64,000 nucleotides of DNA from NCBI GenBank assembly GCA_029339505.1, contig JAQISU010000170.1, positions 676,001-740,000 of the forward strand, written 5' to 3'. The position numbers were made by a program, and so were the translations under genes. This document shows, piece by piece, positions 24,758-36,199 of the stretch. Numbering within the stretch: position 1 is the stretch's first letter; each line of letters starts with the position of its first letter. Origin of the DNA: Unio delphinus (lineage: Eukaryota; Mollusca; Bivalvia; Unionida; Unionidae). The notes below the pieces were generated by a model that was not told where the DNA came from, made no database searches, and worked only from the letters and a program-made list of their open reading frames with translations.

Positions 24758-26816
24758 ATGACAACGTCATCATCACAAGAACTGCTTCAACGAATAGTAG
24801 AAAATACCACTACGACAAAGACAAAATTGATCTCGCTGGTAACAAACACACCAGAGTTCAGCGTTGAATTTAACCCTCCGCTGGTAGCATCTGAGATAGC
24901 GCTAACGCAATTAAGATATTTCTACAGCTGGCCAAATGTGAGATCAGAAACGTTTAATGGTAAACTCCCCAACAACAGTTTTACATTTTCATACAAGAAT
25001 AAAGTCAAACCAGATGGAACCCCAAGTGTACCAGAATGGCACACAATACACCTACGCACCGGCGCATATGACATCGAAGATATCAATGAAATAATCATAG
25101 AATCCATCGAAGCAATCACTGGAAAAAATACCATCGACGTCTCAGATGGACCTGATAAATCTCCCATCGAAATAAAAGGACATGAACCGCTATTGTCGAC
25201 GGTCATTGAGATAAATTCACCTAACTACGCCGTGGATATATACAATAGCTCAATTAGAACCCTATTGGGGTACCCTGAATATATTCCAGGGACCGTCGAC
25301 ATAAAAGATCTATCACGCGAGCCACTAAAATCTGACTTTCGACGAAAGAAGATTATTATGGTTACAGTGGTATATTAAATACATTAGCATTAGAAGTTAC
25401 TATATATTCTTTACGAAGAATGGGGGAACTCTGTAGTACTGAAAAATTTACCGAAGCTAATAAAAATAGTATTACTAATATAATTACAAATTTGAATCAA
25501 AGATTTGAGGAATTTTATGGCTATATAGTAACAGCAATTAGTACAATCCCACCTGACCGAGATAGCGTCATCAAGAACATGGAAATATGTAATAAAATTT
25601 TTACCCAAGAAGAAGAAATAAATCAGCGAATTATTCAACTTCTATTAGCCGCTCACATTGATGCAAGAACAGAATTTGCAGCAAAATTTAATATCCGCGT
25701 TGAAGATATTCCCACGTTTAAGCTTCCAGGTTATAATGTACCATGGATGCGAGGAAAACTCAGTGACACAATCGACGAATTCTTCCCACGGATTCACACA
25801 GCATGGTTGAATAGTCTTCCTGCGGTTCATCACGCGTTACCAGAACCTGTCAAATCTGATTTCTTCACTGATGAATTACCCGCTGTTGATCCAAAGTTCA
25901 ATTACAATTTTGACATCAGTTTTCTACGACGTAGTGATATTTATGAAAAGTATTCATATAATGTCTACGACGGAACAGAAACTGATACACTTAGACGTTA
26001 CGAATACAACGAGTATGGTAGAATAATATGGCGATTTAATCATGGCGCGGAGGGTTTATTTGTAATAACAGAAAAAAGTCTCATTGAGATCTTCAACGTG
26101 ATGAAACAAACATTCCAAACAAAACTAAACCAGCTTCGAGAACATCTACAACGATCTCTGCTACTCGATTTGACAACTCAACGTGAGACAATCAAACAAG
26201 AACAGCGTCAACTAAATCAAGTTATCTCCGATATGAACTACCTCAATGATAGATTACTCTCGTTGGTGTACGAAGATAAGCGCGCTGAATGCACAAGTGT
26301 TTAAAAGGAAAAATTCAAAAAAGTATTTTCACGTACTAATAGCGGCTTAGTCTTTATGAAATTTCCAGGATGGGATGTCCCCGCGATGAAATCGTCGCTG
26401 AAAAATCTCATTGACGAATATTTCCCACAAATTCACGCGTTATGGTGTAAAATAAACCCCCCAAAGGAAATTCTACTGTCGAATAATTCACCGTATAAAA
26501 ATAACAAACACAGATCACCCGGCAACGTTGATATATCATCGGTGATTGCAATACACGTTATTTGTGATGCAGTGCTAGGGAGTTATGCAATTGACGTTTC
26601 AAAATCAGATAACGCTGATCTAGGATACATCCTATACACGTTTTCCCCAAATGTTTCCCAGGGGAGTCTCATCGTGATGATTCCACCTCATTTAACCTAC
26701 TTGGAAACCATTAATCGACTTATAACAAGGATGAATTTTAGAATAACCGACCAGGATTTTTCTTGATTGATCTTCGAGGGGAAAAATTACAAATGATGTT
26801 AGATGTAAAGTCGTGA
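24758..26816 (+). pseudogene. penton-like protein with extra central segment, broken (element 1)
   Basis: Homologue of the 444-residue protein at 42002-43336 but longer. Part 1 (24758-25378) holds SSSQELLQRIVENTT, NSFTFSYKNK, LRTGAYDIEDINEIII and SSIRTLLGYPEY. Part 2 (25420-26304, 294 open codons) includes FKLPGYNVPWMRGKLSDTID and a long charged coiled-coil (about residues 210-285) absent from element 2. Part 3 (26356-26816) repeats the FPGWDVPAMKSSLKNLIDEY block and then the conserved C terminus to IDLRGEKLQ. The FxxPG(Y/W)-(N/D) block occurs twice, so an internal duplication extended this protein. Confidence 0.82.
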
Positions 26817-27352
26817 AAATCCCTTCAGGATTTCAACAAGCAATTTCAATAAAATAGTTATAAATAAATATATTTTTGACTGATTTTCACTGATTTTTAT
26901 GCATTTTTCATTGATTTTTATGCATTTTTCACTGATTTTTATGCTTTTTTGATGCATTTTTGCTGCATTCCAAATGGTCGATTTTGTATGGGATTTTCCA
27001 TAAGGAAAAGCTGTTACGGTGAAAATCTCAAAGAGATTTTCCAATTTTGGTGGTTTTCCATGGAAATCAATCAAAAATCAGTAAAAACACAGTTAAAATC
27101 AATGAAAATCAATAAAAAAATCATGATTTATTTAGTGGAAAATCTCTTCGAGATTTTACGGTCAAATGGTCGATTTTCTATGTTATTTTCCATAAGGAAA
27201 AGTTGTTACGGTGAAAATCTCTTTGATATTTTACACTTTTAGTGCAAAATTATCTTTACTGGGAAAATCAAAGATTTTCATTGATGAAATTGCAAGTGAA
27301 AATGGTGATGGGTTGATCATTGAAAATCAAAGATTTTCACACTTGCAATTTA
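26815..27352. repeat. palindrome-rich intergenic cluster (element 1)
   Basis: Five or six palindromes share the core GAAAATC...GATTTTC: 26815-26834 (arms GAAAATCC/GGATTTC), 27021-27041 (GAAAATCTC-AAA-GAGATTTTC), 27138-27157 (GAAAATCTC-TTC-GAGATTTT), 27263-27279 and 27322-27338 (both GAAAATC-AAA-GATTTTC). A longer pair, AAATTGCAAGTG at 27287-27298 and its complement at 27340-27351, brackets the last one. There is no rho-type or polyA signature, and the role is unknown. Confidence 0.9.
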
Positions 27353-27378
27353 GAGCAGTGTAGACGTTTTCACATAAT

Positions 27379-27660
27379 ATGTATCATCATACGCGAATAG
27401 TTATTTACGAGAAACATAAACTCGAAAACGCAATCAGGGAAATTTTTCATCATAAATCTCAACGAGATTTCAACGAAGACTTTCACGTTGAACTAATCAT
27501 TGATAACCTCGGCGACGATGATAAATTTCTACTTACTGAAACCCAATTACAACAGCTGCAAGAGAATACTATTACAACGATTAATTGTGACTACGATCAA
27601 ATTATACAATATGTTCATTCATGCCTGCACGTTGAAGAGTTACTGAGAATACTAACCTGA
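27379..27660 (+). CDS. unidentified 93-residue protein, element 1 only
   Basis: Intact frame MYHHTRIVIYEKHKLENAIR, with acidic blocks (DNLGDDDKF) and ending HVEELLRILT. No family is recognised, and no counterpart is seen in element 2 at the matching place (49446-49792). It sits beyond the virion genes on the same strand. It contains one of the palindromes, AAATCTC-AAC-GAGATTT at 27454-27470, within the coding sequence. It is uncertain whether the frame is real. Confidence 0.45.
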   Translation: MYHHTRIVIYEKHKLENAIREIFHHKSQRDFNEDFHVELIIDNLGDDDKFLLTETQLQQLQENTITTINCDYDQIIQYVHSCLHVEELLRILT

Positions 27661-27894
27661 ATCTGATTTTCAATCGAAGATTTTTATTGAGATGTTATTT
27701 CAATGACAAAAAAAATATTTCAATGTTAAAATCCGTAACTGTTACAACTTCCTGGTTGTTAATTTCACCGCTATTGTTGGTTGATTGAATGGGCCATACC
27801 TGTATTTCCATTCATTGATAGCGCGCGTGGTGCCCAGCTAGTATAGAATTTCAACGCTATTGTCTGACTAAAACTACCTTAGAATACCTGTATT

Positions 27895-28299
27895 CTATAC
27901 ATGTCGCTGACTGAAGTATTTTACACAGTTTATACAACAGAGGCTCTTAAAGGGTTTGTTCATTCTGTTGTACCTTGTATACCTAACTTTTGAATTAATC
28001 AGCTTTTTAATCTCATATTCTCGACCCAAATCTCTTCTTACACGCTCAACGATAGTACATAACGGGACAAACACACCAACATCTTCACAATAAACAAGAG
28101 AATTACATATAGAAGTCTGAATACGCTTTATCAGTGAATATGTTTTTGAAAGGGTGTACTTATTGTTAATAATTGCAAACTCAATATCCTGATATTCTGA
28201 CATAATTTGATCAGGGTTCAAATCATCTGACAATTGAATTCCTTGATTTTTCAGATTTAATACTTCATTTATAATCTGATTAATATTTTCATAATTCAT
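27895..28299 (-). CDS. unidentified helical protein (element 1)
   Basis: 134 residues, homologous to the 116-residue protein at 49793-50143. Shared blocks are a start of the type MNxENxxxIIxEhxxLKxQ (h is hydrophobic), DQIM.(E/D)(Y/F).DI.FA, TLSKTYSLIKRIQ, EDVGVFVPLCTIVERVRRDL and KLINSKVR. The frame is intact in an otherwise decayed element. Predicted to be mostly helical, with no catalytic motif seen. ATATATAAAATG precedes the start. Conservation in both elements makes this a genuine gene of unknown role. Confidence 0.72.
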   Translation of the reverse strand: MNYENINQIINEVLNLKNQGIQLSDDLNPDQIMSEYQDIEFAIINNKYTLSKTYSLIKRIQTSICNSLVYCEDVGVFVPLCTIVERVRRDLGREYEIKKLINSKVRYTRYNRMNKPFKSLCCINCVKYFSQRHV

Positions 28300-29250
28300 T
28301 TTATATATAATTATACATTTTATATTTTTAATTACGTAAAATCAAAAAATCAAAAAATTTGGGTCAATTTTGACCCGTTTTTTTAGACAGTACAATACAT
28401 ATAACTTAATTAAAATATATATACTTAACTAAGGACAGCACACTGCCATTACCTCCGTTTATCAGGGTAGGTTTCAGGGTAGGTTTCTGGGCATTACAAT
28501 TAAAACCCCATTTGGAACCCCTTCGGTGTATTTATACATCGAATGGCGCCCAGAGGTTACATATATGGACGGCACAAAAAATTCCCAAATCGAGTGTTAT
28601 GGCGAATTGTAATAGACAGAACACAACAATGAATGAATGGATGACGTCAATGGGCGTGATTATATAATTCCCAAATCGAATGTTTATGGTGAATTGTATT
28701 TAATGAATGAATGAATGATAAATGACAATGAATGATAAGGGTTATAGGATGATATGGTTATATACAATGACAATGGATGCACCCTACGTCCATATGAACC
28801 AAAACAAACCTACAAAATCAACCTGGTTTGAATGCAAAATTCACACCACGTGACGGTGTGGTTTGTTTTGGTTTTATGATTTGAATTTCGGGTGCTCACC
28901 CCACCCCCCCAATTAAAACCGTCTGTCGACGTGCCGTTGACAATATGCCTATTACGGGGTTTGAACCATAGTCGCCAGGACGGAACCGCGACGTGTTACG
29001 CATTGAGCGAACTATTCTTGTTACAGGTATACGCGATTGAATATAATATATAGTTAAGTTTACAGATTGGCGGAAGTTAATAGCGCAGGTAACAGGTGTG
29101 AATGAATGGATTATTATACAATGAATGACGTCAGATTATATCCGCTGAGATTCATGACAGCGAAATCAATCAGATACTACCATCGAAATTAGGTGGCACC
29201 GAGATAACCTCTCTTTGTTAAGCCGTAATATACCTAAACGAGTTATTCCC
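28300..29250. other. central non-coding region of element 1
   Basis: About 950 bp without genes between the two divergently arranged halves. It holds many AATGAATGA/ATGACGTCA-type short repeats (28620-28760, 29100-29140) and the hairpin at 28797-28873. There is a G/C-richer stretch around 28900-29030. The same layout exists in element 2 at 50150-50830, so this is a candidate origin or control region. Confidence 0.6.
28797..28873. repeat. 14-bp inverted repeat hairpin (element 1)
   Basis: AACCAAAACAAACC at 28797-28810 pairs perfectly with 28860-28873, and the loop is 49 bp. The loop ends with CCACGTGACGGTGTGG, nearly identical to the loop in element 2, although the arms differ between elements. 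Confidence 0.88.
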
Positions 29251-29269
29251 CTTAGACATAAGTAAAGTT

Positions 29270-29745
29270 AATTCTGTTTTTAAAACGATTTAAAAAGGCC
29301 GAATTTTGTACTCCTTCTGCAACAAATCCTACTAAGGGCATACAAATATCAAAATACATACTAGCCTCATTCATAGACTTGAATATTTTTTCTTCTTTAG
29401 TTGCTGTATTAAAAGATTTTACAGGTCTCTTCCCAAATTTTTACAAGTACCAGTTCTTCCTCGTTTAGTATTTTCACTCTGTGTAACAGCTTGTAAATTA
29501 TTCAAAGAATTATCATTCTTAATACTATTGATATGATCAATAACAAAACTATCCTTGATCAATCCGTTATATACCTCATACACGAAACGATGATTATAAT
29601 ATTTCTTCTTCCTAGCACCAAACATCAAATACCCTTGATTAGTCATAGCACCAACTGACTTCTTCAGTCTACTGTGTCTGACAATGCCGTCACGAGACGC
29701 TTCATTATCACTGATCACTTGGTGCGGTTGAAATTCTTGGTTCAT
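29270..29745 (-). pseudogene. HNH homing-type endonuclease, frameshifted (element 1)
   Basis: Homologue of 51042-51530. It has an N-terminal EASRDGIVRHSRLKKSVGAM segment, NHRFVYEVYNGLIKDSFVID, HINSIKNDNSLNNL and QSENTKRGRTG, which is the H-N-H core. A frameshift near 29435 separates the C-terminal NUMOD1-like segment (KSMNEASMYFDI, RFKNRI). Confidence 0.82.
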
Positions 29746-29769
29746 TTATATACATAATACTTTGTCTAA

Positions 29770-30123
29770 TTCATTATTTGGTTGAAATATGATATTACTT
29801 GAAAATCTCTGAATATAGTCTTGTGGAGTTCTTATGATCTTGTCGTTGACGCTGTCAGGGGTACAGTCAGATTCATTGATAGAATCTTTGATGGAGTTCT
29901 TAGCTCGTTTATCATAATAACGATTCTACTCTCTGTATCGTTTGCCACCGCAACTGAGACATAGCTGTGATTTTCCTCTCACTCCTATCCCACATTGTAT
30001 ACAAGCGACCGGTCCAAGACTTCCGTTACGAACGCTTTGCATATGATACCCACATAAATCCTTTCTACATGATTTGTTACACATGGTTACTGAGCCAATC
30101 ATGAGCCATTTACAATGATTCAT
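29770..30123 (-). pseudogene. cysteine-rich zinc-binding protein, nonsense-mutated (element 1)
   Basis: Homologue of 51548-51880. It keeps MNHCKWLMIGSVTMCNKSCR, CGYH and CIQCGIGVRGKSQLCLSCGG. A stop after KRYRE truncates it to 65 residues, and the basic C-terminal part continues readable below it. TATATAATG overlaps the start codon. Confidence 0.8.
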
Positions 30124-30166
30124 TATATAATAAACTCTCTATTCAAATACTTGTTTTAATTATAAC

Positions 30167-32090
30167 GTGAAGGAATTCAAGAGATTATCGAAAATTAAGC
30201 CTTGGAAAAATGCTAAATTCAATCTCGATAGAGTCTCTGATATACCAAAAAGTCTAATAGACGATAGAACCGTGTTGGGTAAAAATCGTGATTGTTTTAA
30301 TGAATTTAAGCGCTATGGAGCATCTCATACGTCGTCGACATTTCGAATTATTGATGATAATGTCAATGTACCCACAATCGATGCTACCATGAACGACGTA
30401 AGAGCAGCTAAGATAATCTCACATCTTAGGGGAAAAAGGTATTTTTTTTAGAATGAAATTCATTATCCAAGAGGAAGGAAAATGGATTATCAGAGATTCT
30501 CAAAGATAAAAAACTGTCATTGTGAGTCGAGATTCCAGACCAGGAATTCTAAATGGAATTGACAAACCATACTACGAGAGAGCTTATCCTGTAACAGCTG
30601 TTGTTTATGGGATATATCCGTTAAATAATACACCCGATATTACAAAACTAGCACCTATGAAATATTCACCGCTGACTTTGTCAACGAGAATGAATTGTGT
30701 AGCAGAACGAATAATAGAACACTTCACGAATGCATCCCGGGGGAACAAATTGACTGATCTAAGACGCAAAAAAATAAATGAATGGGGATTAATCGTGAAG
30801 GAGCACAGGGCAACAATTCAAAATGTAGCAACGTTGGAACGATTACTAAAGTTCCCAATATCGGTAGCGACGATAACAGGTGAGATATTATATGAACAGA
30901 AATATATATCGGGAGGAGCTCCAATTGAAATTATTGATCATAACGAACACGCGTGGAGGATTTCCACGGGATAGAACCGTAAGATATATCCCCGAGGAGT
31001 TCTGTAAGGATGTTTTCTATGAAGAGAAACTATTTGATGCTATTCACGCGTTGTGTAAAGATGATCCTGTGTCAGTGTGGCTACTTCGCAGCGCTGAAAG
31101 ATTCCGAATCAGGATTTGATCAATTTGTAAGACCAAATGGTGAATTATATCGCATTGAAATATTACACTCACGAATGAGAAAAATCGCTAATGAAAACTC
31201 ATCTGAAAACTCGAAGAGTTTCCATGAAAAAACTATTAACGGATAGTTTTAGGATTACATCAGTGGTAGCCCACTTCGCAAGAGATAAAAACTCATGGCG
31301 TCCAACACGAAGTGATTTTCTCGAAGATGTTAAATTGAGTTGTGTCAGGTATGGCCATGGCGGACTGTGGAATACTAAATATTCCCGCGAGGGTATGATT
31401 GCAATCGATATATCTGCGTATTATCCTGGGAGCTTTCTTGGATATGGATTCGCCGGTAAGTATTTTAAACGATTTGGACATCCCACACATGAGATGACTT
31501 GTGCTGCGATTAATGATCCATTACCTGATTTTGATTTAACTGGATTTGCTCGTGTGGTATCGTTTGAATTAGCCACAGGATTACATCCGTGTAGTTATGT
31601 TTGGATTGGTAGACATTCTGAAAAACATTGGGTAACAATTGTGTTATTGAGATACATGAATGATTGCGGTATGTTGTCATCATTGATTGTCAGCGAAACT
31701 ATTATACGTTATCGAGCTCAGACCGAAGTTTGGTTACCAAAACCTGATCTAGATGATATAATACGCGAACAACGAAAACAATTTCCCGATTTCAGTGAAC
31801 AACAAATCATGGATTGGTCTAAGGTGTTATTTGAAATTAAAAATGGACAAGCAAAAGATTTTGGACGAAGGATAATCGGTAAATTTACCCAGGGTGGATA
31901 ATATGACAATGCAAAATATTCTTCGCGGTTGATCATAGACAGAAATAAATACGATTTTATTGTAGCAGATTTAACGAAACATGGAAAATTTGTAAATCGT
32001 AAAGACGCTTTCCTATCCAATGGAACACGATTATGTACAATTGTTACCTACTGTGTGGATATAGTTCCCAATATACACATTTAAGATAAT
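30167..32090 (+). pseudogene. B-family DNA polymerase part of fused replicase, broken (element 1)
   Basis: Homologue of 51924-53789. The start ATG has become GTG. Frameshifts occur near 30440, 30510, 30940 and 31110-31190, and a TAA at about 31900 follows the GKFTQGG block. Motif A survives as AIDISAYYPGSFLGYG, with VSFELATGLHPCSYVWIGRH after it. At the place where element 2 is frameshifted, this copy reads on in frame. That shows the ancestral gene continued into the next segment. Confidence 0.85.
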
Positions 32091-32092
32091 CT

Positions 32093-33671
32093 ATGCTTAG
32101 TTATTCTGCTATTAATCTATTTTCGATGATAAATAAATTTCCTGAATACGCTGTTAGAGTAGCTATTGATTTGATGTATATACACGAGAAATATCTTAAA
32201 CAAGTAGCTGCATTTACAGATCCAGAGGAAGCGTGGGGAAGTTGGAGAATTAAAAAGGAGACACTACAAGAGTATTGTAAATCAGCAGATGTTACGATGG
32301 TCGATAAATACTTGAAGTGTGACAAAATATCAGATTTTTTTATTGCACCGCCGATATCCGATCCAATATGTCGATATAAAACTATTTTCTTAAACGGCTG
32401 TGGTGGGTCAGGAAAGACAACTCGTGCGATTGAATTATTTCGTATAAACGCTAGCGTTTCCAAATCAAACATGATTGTGTTAACACCAACCCACAGACTT
32501 GCCAGAGAGATTAAACAACGAGAGGTGAATGCCTTTACTTATCTAGTTTCTTTCGATGGAAAGGTGATGAATGGACTCTCGATCGAATGGGTGAGAAATA
32601 TATTCCTGAAGTCATAATTTGGGATGAGATATGCTCGGGATCGTTGAAAGTATTAAAAAAATTTCTTGAATGGTTGTCAAACAAAAACACAAAAATTATC
32701 AGGTGCGGTGATTATGGTCAACCACCACCATTTGTTGGTTTATTCCCACATGATTGGCTGAAGAAACATGTAGACTATTACGAAGAGATTAATACTGATC
32801 ATAAAGCACTTGGTGAACAATTACGCGAGTTCAAAAAACTAATCAGGTTACAACAGGATAGAATCCAATGTGAAATAGCTCTTGAAATAATTTCAGAAAC
32901 TCCCATGAATGATTTTTGGGAAACATGGAGACCGAATGATTTGATAATCGCAAGTAGAAAGATAGTCAGAGACACACTTCAGATGAAATTATTTGAAACG
33001 CACAAAGAAAAGAAAAATTTGCAACACTTCCAGTACCGTTGTGTTATTGGCCTTCGGATACACGAAAGCAGAATATCGAAGTTGATATTCCTGGGCAGCG
33101 TGAAAAGCAGAATTTAGTGTTAAATGATATTGTGCTGGTTGATATCAACGTCGTCGAGGATGCATTACGCGCTGATAAATTTCCGTGGACGCTAGGTTAC
33201 GCAGCAACGATACATTCTTCACAGGGATTGACTATATCAGATACGATTGTTTGGATTGTAGATAATCTCATCGAGTGGTCGAATTTAGTTTACCTTGCAG
33301 TGTAGAGAGTGAGGAAAATACATCAACTTCGAAGAGTTGTCCTTGACAGAGTCAGGGGATGATAATGACGCTACAATAAGTGATATTGTCAACCTTGACA
33401 ACGTCAAGGACATAATAAGAAAAAAAACTCGCTGGTTATAAACAGCAAGATAAAAAATATAAACGAGAATTTGATATTGATGCTGAATTAATAATTACAC
33501 TGAAACAGCAACAGAATAATCACTGCGCGAGTTGCAATTGTATAATGAGCTGGTGCTGGTAGGATAAATATCCTCGCCAATTTACCGTAGACAGAAAGAA
33601 TAGCAGTATTGGTCATACCAACGATGACGTGATGCTGACATGTCTTGAGTGTAACAGACGTAGAGGTGCTA
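32093..33671 (+). pseudogene. polymerase motif C, SF1 helicase and HNH, broken (element 1)
   Basis: Open piece 1 (32093-32617) has YSAINLFSMINKFPEYAVRV followed by AIDLMYIHEKY (motif C position, Asp-Thr-Asp-Ser signature eroded). Next come NGCGGSGKTTR (Walker A) and VLTPTHRLAREI. Piece 2 (32587-33305) has WDEICS, GDYGQPPPF and ATIHSSQGLT. A TAG interrupts the YLAV.RVR block at 33303. The HNH part (CASCNC, DRKNSSIGHTNDDVMLTCLE) is recognisable to 33671. The palindrome AAACGCTAGCGTTT at 32446-32459 lies inside it. Confidence 0.85.
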
Positions 33672-34611
33672 GTTAAGACCACGCGGTGGTAATTGAGTGT
33701 CCTCGGGTATCACTTGCAGTTGTTCACGAGTAAATCCTCGCTGAGGAGCGGTCAAATCCAATCTATAGATTGCTGGTCTACCCGTAGATCGTGTTATACT
33801 AGATATTTTATGCGCGGTGACACTCCAAATAGGATCAGTAGCTCTTTTTTTACCACCTTCGAGCTCACCTGGTTCGTATAAATACCTTACAGTGACATTA
33901 CCAAGAATTGGTTCTTTTGAAAATCTTTTTGTGGGTGTTTAGGTATATACTTCTTTTTAATAGCGTTGTTAGGTTTCATGTTGATTGTTCTAGTAATCTC
34001 ATTATTCATCGCGGTAACTATACCTGGTAATCTCTTAATCCATTCACGAGATCCTTTATCCTGGATGAATTCTTTCGCGTATTGATATCCAAATAACCGC
34101 TCAGCAAGCGTCCGATTAAACCCTTCAACAAATGCCTGATCGCGATGTAGTGCAGTATGCCCTCGTCTAATTGTGACATTATGATGTTTCATTGTTGATA
34201 ACACTACACCTTGAAATTCCTTGCCAATATCAACTTGTAATAGATTTGGCCAGCGCAGAGGACCCTTCGATAAATCCTTTCAAATGCAGAAGCCACTTCA
34301 GTTGATGATTTTGTCCTTAGTGGCTCTGCTTGTTTGTATCGACTCGCAATATCAACTACGGTTAACGTGTATTTATAACCACCATCATGTGGCAGAAATA
34401 GTATATCAGCTTGATGAACCTCATTAGGAACTGTCACATCAAAATGCGAATAGTTAATTCGTTTAGGCGGTGGTTGATAAATTTGCCATATTGCCTGTTT
34501 AGATAACCAATCAGCTGCAGTGGTATTGTTTAATTTTGCTGCGCTAGCGAGTTTACTGATTGCTGCTTTGCCTCTCCAGTATCCTTTTAGAGAATAATAA
34601 ATAGATTCCAT
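33669..34611 (-). pseudogene. retroviral-type (rve) integrase, frameshifted (element 1)
   Basis: Homologue of 55459-56406. It keeps HQADILFLPHDGGYKYTLTV (first Asp) and HRDQAFVEGFNRTLAERLFG (Glu). The region around the second Asp is split by a frameshift at about 34204 and 34260. The C-terminal segment after 33960 is also out of frame. It overlaps head-to-tail with the PLA2 gene and converges on the helicase gene. Confidence 0.85.
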
Positions 34612-34618
34612 GTTGCTA

Positions 34619-35118
34619 TTAATTACCCGCACCTAACATCAAATTACCTTTCATTGCCGATTTTATTAACCATGAAGCCAATTTTTCTTTGAAGGATTTA
34701 TCAGTAATAGAATTCAACGCATGAATCAATTTCACATCTGCGAGATGACGTTGTTGTAAATCACCGCTCCGGTAGGCTATATCATGTAACCGAAACGCTT
34801 CATCAATTGCATTTATCGGATTTTCTCCCGGATTAGGATTATCATGACTATCAAGTCTGATATCTAATCGTGTTTCTGGTCCACAATAACTATACCCAGG
34901 AAGGTGTTTTTCACCTGGATACTTCCTCCATGGTAACCCTGGGAGTTTAGCTAACTTGGCGGTGATATCAGCACAGCTTTTTGTTTTACAAATCGATATT
35001 TTTTTATCCCACATACCTCGCACTTACCAGCAACCGCTTCTCGGTTATTTTTTGTGGTAACATTTGTCAGGTCAATAGTTGGTGTACGCTTCTTACATTT
35101 CACACAATATAGATCCAT
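34619..35118 (-). CDS. zinc-ribbon and phospholipase A2 gene, two frames (element 1)
   Basis: Frame A begins at the ATG at 35118 (MDLYCVKCKKRTPT, then KCEVCGIKKYRF: a CxxC...CxxC zinc ribbon). Frame B lies -1 relative to it and reads through the PLA2 domain to 34619: YSYCGPETRLDIR (Ca-binding loop) and RLHDIAY (catalytic His-Asp). It ends WLIKSAMKGNLMLGAGN. In frame A, A AAA AAA lies at 35005-34999 exactly where a -1 slip would enter frame B. Unlike its neighbours, this gene has no disabling change within either frame. Parvovirus VP1-type PLA2 domains breach membranes during entry, and a similar role is inferred. Confidence 0.8.
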
Positions 35119-35139
35119 AATATATTTATGTTATATCTA

Positions 35140-35799
35140 ATGGAAGTGATCGATTTCTCAGCGCTTAAGAAAAAACAACAAATAAAACATCACGCGTTGT
35201 TACCAAACTCTATCAGGATGATTATCATTGGACCTTCAGGGAGTGGTAAAACTCAATTGCTGCTCACAATGATAATGAAATATATGACCTGGGACAAATT
35301 GCATTTAGTTGCCCCGAGCGTAGATGATCAGCATTGCTATCAAGTGTTAAAAGATTATAATGAAACCATTTCAGAAGCTTACGGCGGAAACGTTATTGAG
35401 TTTATCACAGATATTGACGAAGCACCATCCGTGGAAGACTTGGAAGTATGTGTTAACAATCTCGTTTTGTATGACGATGTAATGTTAGATAAAGAAAAGA
35501 ATCCAACTATAATATTCTCCCGAGGTAGACATAAAAGCTCTGATATGATATATGTCACTCAACGTTATACACAGATCCCGAAGGTGATCAGAGATAATTG
35601 TAATTTGTTATGTGTATTTAACGGAGATGATACTCATACCTTACGAAATATCTGGCAAACTTGGTGCTCCGATATGGATTATAATTGATTTCAAGATTTC
35701 TTTAACGGCGCCAGAGCCACCCCACATGGATTTGTAATGATAAGTATACACGATCCTCTGATACGATATCGCGTCGGATTAGATCGTATATATGGCTGA
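35140..35799 (+). pseudogene. A32/FtsK-like packaging ATPase with one nonsense codon (element 1)
   Basis: Homologue of 56958-57620. IIIGPSGSGKTQLLL (Walker A) and NLVLYDDVMLD (Walker B) are present, followed by SRGRHKSSDMIYVTQRYTQI. The only visible lesion is CGA to TGA at 35686-35688. After it the last 37 codons continue in frame to 35799, beside the right TIR. Confidence 0.88.
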
Positions 35800-36020
35800 T
35801 TTTGTTAACCCGGTAACACCAATGGGGCTGCGACAACGACATTGGCGTCGTCGTTGATGAATTACTAGCAGCCTTTTATGTGAAATAATTCGAAATAATT
35901 TGGTTTTCGTAGAAGCCTTATTTTGCTTGAAACTTAGCAGCCTTTTTTGTGAAATAGTTTCGGTTTCCGTAGAAGCCTTATATTTTCTTGAAAACTTGAT
36001 CTGTTCACCCTCTCTGCTCT
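35790..36020 (-). repeat. element 1 right terminal inverted repeat
   Basis: Reverse complement of 20292-20525 with a few substitutions and a 1-bp loss in the terminal AGCAGCAG. It ends ...CACCCTCTCTGCTCT, followed by the CATAA duplication at 36021-36025. Confidence 0.92.
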
Positions 36021-36190
36021 CATAATATTTTTTCTACCTTTAAAAATGTACAGCATTGTATATGTATTTTAATTTAATGTTGTGGTTTTTTTTTGTTATT
36101 TTTTTTTTTCTTGTTGTTTTTTTTAAATTATATCATATCATTATAGGTGTTGTAAAGCGCTCAGAGCTTCTAATTAGATGGTGATATTTA
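36021..36190 (+). mobile_element. LINE 3' UTR, right half
   Basis: It starts with the CATAA duplication and continues the LINE broken at 20291. TGTAAAGCGCTCAGAGCTTC near 36150 matches the 3' UTR of the LINE copy at 19097-20045, and an (ATT)-rich tail follows. Confidence 0.78.
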
Positions 36191-36199
36191 ACGTTCTCA

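Larger units (their letters stand above)
20292..36020. mobile_element. Element 1: degraded Polinton/adintovirus-like element (15.7 kb)
   Basis: It is bounded by terminal inverted repeats of about 230 bp starting AGCAGCAGAGAGGGTGAACAG and by CATAA target duplications. The left part (20561-26816, plus strand) is a virion module of seven damaged genes. The right part carries, in order: an unidentified gene and two DNA-binding-type genes on the minus strand, polymerase-helicase on plus, integrase and zinc-ribbon/PLA2 on minus, and the packaging ATPase on plus. Most genes have stops, frameshifts or deletions, so the copy is old. It lies in the first intron of the receptor gene and within a LINE. 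Protein divergence from element 2 is large, so they are separate lineages rather than a recent duplication. Confidence 0.93.

Noticed and set aside
28300..29250. CRISPR-like array
   Set aside because: The short AATGAATGA words are irregular and lack equal spacers; the DNA is eukaryotic.
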